A stretch of DNA of 64,000 nucleotides from Siphlonurus alternatus (taxonomy: Eukaryota; Arthropoda; Insecta; Ephemeroptera; Siphlonuridae). Positions 61,126 to 64,000 of the stretch are shown here, piece after piece. Both the position numbers and the translations under genes were made by a program. Position 1 is the first letter of the stretch. Each line of letters opens with the position of its first letter. A model generated the notes under the pieces. The model was not told where the DNA came from. It ran no database searches and saw only the letters and a program-made list of their open reading frames with translations. Where the stretch lies: contig OX463782.1 of NCBI GenBank assembly GCA_949825025.1, positions 26,252,773-26,316,772 on the forward strand, given 5' to 3'.

Positions 61126-61281
61126 TGGGCGCGATTCACGAAGCAGTTAGCCAGGTTTCTAACCAGGTTTAGCTTAACCACGTTTAACTAGGGTTGTTTA
61201 ACACGTAAAACAGGTATATTTAAACGTGGTTAAGGTAAACATGGTTAGAAACCTGGTTAACTGCTTCGTGAATCGCACCCA
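61126..61281 (+). mobile_element. MITE family A, copy 4 (156 bp)
   Basis: This is the best preserved copy. It begins TGGGCGCGATTCACGAAGC and ends CTTCGTGAATCGCACCCA, and the inverted repeats pair almost base for base over more than 50 bp per arm. It is in the same orientation as copies 1 and 2. The arms include TTTCTAACCAGG and ACATGGTTAGAAACCTGG. It has no coding capacity. Confidence 0.85.
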
Positions 61282-62381
61282 TTTAAGCTAAGTAAATATA
61301 TAAAATCTAAAAAATGTAAAAAAAAAAAAAAAACTATATTTTCTTTGTATTCCTTGTCCGAAATCTTCCATTTGCCTAGGTTACTTTTCACTTTTCACCG
61401 AAAGTTTCATGCACCAAAATCTTGTACCGAATATTCCTTGCACCAAAATGGCTTACACTGAGAATGCTGTATATCCATTATATATTTATTTATATTTAAA
61501 TTTGAAATGAATGAAAAATATATTATTTCAAATTTTCTGTAATTTTTACAATTTTCAAATCAAATTATTTTACTAACACCAAATTTAAAAATTCAATTTA
61601 ATTTGTTTGCATAATTAATTTTACTAACAAAACAGATGAAGCCTTGCAATTTTGAGGACAGAATCTTCCATGCATTAGGATATTAACTCTTTCAAACAGA
61701 TTAACCTTCCATCTTCCCAGAGGTATAATAAATAGCAATATTTTGGGAGAGCATGAAATTTACCCCCGCATGATTTTTTGGAGGATTTGAAATTTTAGAG
61801 GGTGTAATTAAGAAGTCCAGCTATCCCTAAATCACTCTATTTCACCATATCTCCATAATCTGCGTGGCAAAAGAGCAGAGTAACGTTCGTCATGTCCCGA
61901 GGTGTAATTGATTATTTTTAACACTGATGACGAAAGAAGTAAAATTTTAATTATTTATGAAAGCATGAATGAGTAAGTTGAGCATCTGTTTTTTTTTATT
62001 ATAATACAAGACATCTTCAGTTGTAGTGTAAGATGAAGTCAGGGAACACTTTGACACGAACTAACCTGCTTCTTGTATCATCCAAGCTATAGCGTTGCTC
62101 TCACAGAACTACTTTGCAAGTTTAAAATATATAAGAAAATATTATCTTTATTTGAATTTTTTGTCATTTGAAAATAACATAAAATTTTATAAGAATATTT
62201 TAAAACTACCAATGTATACACAACTCTATATTATTTTATATGCCGTTTCATCATTATTATTTGAAAAAGAACTTTATAAATATAAAAAAGCAATACATTT
62301 GCATGAAAGTTTTGCTTATATAGTGAGTATGATCATGGACCGTGTTAATGAGAGGCAAGCAAGCAAGAAGGGTTGGTGGTT

Positions 62382-62597
62382 TATAGGTGGTTTTCCATGG
62401 AGCAATGTCAAGCGGGTCTGGTAAAGCGCACTTGCTGCAATATCGTATAGCGGCCATGTTGACGATAAAATTGCTCCTCGCCGCGCGGGAAGCGATTTTC
62501 TTTCGCCAAGATGGCTGCTATACAATATTAAAGCAAGTGCGCCTTTCCAGCTCCACCAAGCCTCGCTTGACATTGATCCATGTAAAAGCACCTACAA
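62382..62597. mobile_element. Foldback / MITE-like element, GC-richer (about 216 bp)
   Basis: The left arm, from TATAGGTGGTTTTCCATGGA through CAATGTCAAGCGGG, GCGCACTTGCTGCAATAT and GTATAGCGGCCATGTTG, pairs with the inverse of the right arm (CAAGATGGCTGCTATACAAT, AAGCAAGTGCGCC, CGCTTGACATTGATCCATG, CACCTACA). The central loop is near 62470-62495. The minus and plus frames of 60-90 codons here are products of this structure. It is much more GC-rich than its flanks. Confidence 0.7.
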
Positions 62598-63495
62598 GGC
62601 CTAGTCACGCACTCCTAGCAAGCTCTCTCTAGCTCTAGTGTAAATCGATTGTAAGGAGGAGGTCCCGCCTGCTTTCCTGCTGTATTCTCATGACCACACT
62701 CTACACCCAAACTAGAAACCTTTCCTGTCCTTTGAATGAACAAAACAACATTTCAAACATTGTTGCTGCTAGTAAAATTATTTCAAATATAACCGTGTAT
62801 ATAAACTTGAATACAATTCCATTAAAAACAAAACAATATTTAAATATAATCATAGATATTTACACATTTAGATTTTAAATTAATAGAACATACAAATAAA
62901 TTATGCAATGCAATGAAATTAAAATTTGAACATTTTACTTAACAATTTTTATAATATCAATTACTGATGTGGTAGTTTTTATTTACAAAAACAGGGGAGA
63001 GAAAGAGAGTTATTAAGTAATGAAAATTTTATTATTTGCTACCCTAAGACCTTTGACCTTTTTATAAATAAATATTATACCTCCACTTCTCTCTGTCTAT
63101 ATTTTTCTCTGCTTTAAATAAATAATGAAAAATATAAAAATAACGTTCGCAATATATATTTTTTTGTATATATTGTAATGTAATTTCAGAGAATTTGTTT
63201 TTAATAATCTTATTCATAGGATTTAAAATCTCAAAATATTTTTTTATCTGTTTTTATATAAATATAATAATATACTAAAATTAAATTGTTGCTAGTAAGT
63301 TAATGCTACCGATAATATTATAGCATCTTAAAATATTTTTTCTTTTTCATTCGTTACATGTAAAATATATTATGGTATAAGTTTTTATTGAATTTTTGAC
63401 ACAAAAGTTAATAAAGCTATTCTTGTAAAATCGCATTTCCTGCACTAAGGCGATTGTAAGCTGAGTAAGAGAGGAAGGATATATATGTGAGGTAG

Positions 63496-63498
<3 letters not shown>

Positions 63499-63565
<67 letters not shown>
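63499..63565. repeat. (AG)n microsatellite
   Basis: An uninterrupted AG run of about 67 bp with GGTAGAAC on its left and TCAAAGAGG on its right. Confidence 0.95.
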
Positions 63566-63567
<2 letters not shown>

Positions 63568-64000
63568 AAAGAGGATTTAGTTCAGACGAGAATGCATGCA
63601 GCTTCGCAGGACTGTCAACCGGAGTGAACAGTCAGCAAGAATGACATGCATGAATTTTGACGCATTCATCATAATATATATTTAATATAATATATATAAT
63701 GGAATATAACAATTTACATCATTATACAGTACTAGTCATATTTAGATAATGTAGTTAAATCTCCTATATTTTATAAAAGGAAATATTAGTTACAAATATA
63801 GGTCTATATTTTTAAAGAAAAAAAAACAAAAATCAAATTTAAATGTTTATATTTTAGACATCAAAAATAATTTAAATAAAAATATATTACTAAATTTAAT
63901 ATACATAATATAATAGTTATATTTTAGATACTTGTTATTTCGTGTTTTGTTCTGTCACTTATCACAGAGTGTAACATCGGATCGATTTTTTTAAAGGATC

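Larger units (their letters stand above)
56164..64000. other. AT-rich DNA with GC-richer islets and three small elements
   Basis: Islets occur near 57030-57130, 57420-57560 (with a CA run near 57488), 59040-59290, 59450-59780 (C11 and C7 runs near 59587-59606) and 60150-60360. The 88-codon plus frame at 60154-60420 contains two TTTCAAGGG(T/C)C direct repeats and no recognisable domain. Foldbacks at 57842 and 62382 and the MITE at 61126 are listed separately. Confidence 0.5.

Noticed and set aside
62257..62632. Several 66-109 codon frames on both strands
   Set aside because: They overlap the GC-rich foldback at 62382-62597 and mirror one another.

Overview
This is an AT-rich eukaryotic window with no long open reading frame. 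It has no operon-like gene packing and no rRNA or tRNA gene that I could recognise. One short exon is clearly conserved. It lies on the minus strand at 12055-12263 and encodes the C-terminal half of an immunoglobulin V-set domain of the arthropod Sidestep (Side) cell-adhesion family. That exon, the style of the simple repeats and a LINE-like tail ending in (GAATT)n point to an arthropod, most likely an insect or a crustacean. I cannot name the species. If the exon is functional, most of the window is probably intron of a very large minus-strand gene, or intron plus intergenic DNA, with the other exons outside the window or too short to see.

Layout. 1-12 kb: AT-rich DNA, one copy of a 140-156 bp MITE (family A) at 896 and another at 10641, a 660 bp near-perfect palindrome at 3981-4640, a 59 bp tandem duplication at 4798-4915, a foldback MITE (family B) at 6083-6395 and a long AT microsatellite next to it. 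12.0-12.3 kb: the Ig exon. 12.3-23.5 kb: AT-rich DNA, a foldback element at 17291-17801 whose left arm has grown a 152 bp (TAAA)n array, and an AG microsatellite at 21.9 kb. 23.5-23.8 kb: an 89-codon minus-strand frame with a tight cysteine cluster, unrecognised but protein-like. 27-28 kb: a CT array and an AG array facing each other. 31.4-31.9 kb: (AATTC)22 attached to what looks like a minus-strand LINE 3' end. 35-49 kb: the second and third family B copies, plus weak exon-like stretches at 44.8 and 47.4 kb. 50-64 kb: a weak exon-like stretch at 50.65 kb, a perfect 145 bp tandem duplication at 52183-52472, a family A copy at 55197-56163 split by an 822 bp terminal-inverted-repeat element, foldbacks at 57.8 and 62.4 kb, the fourth family A copy at 61126 and an AG array at 63.5 kb.

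The genes do not form a visible system. The best-supported content is one adhesion-receptor exon set in DNA shaped by small non-autonomous DNA transposons, palindromes and microsatellites. The most unusual items are the nested insertion at 55.2-56.2 kb, the palindrome/microsatellite hybrid at 17.3-17.8 kb and the Cys-rich frame at 23.5 kb. Calls were made by eye, without database searches.
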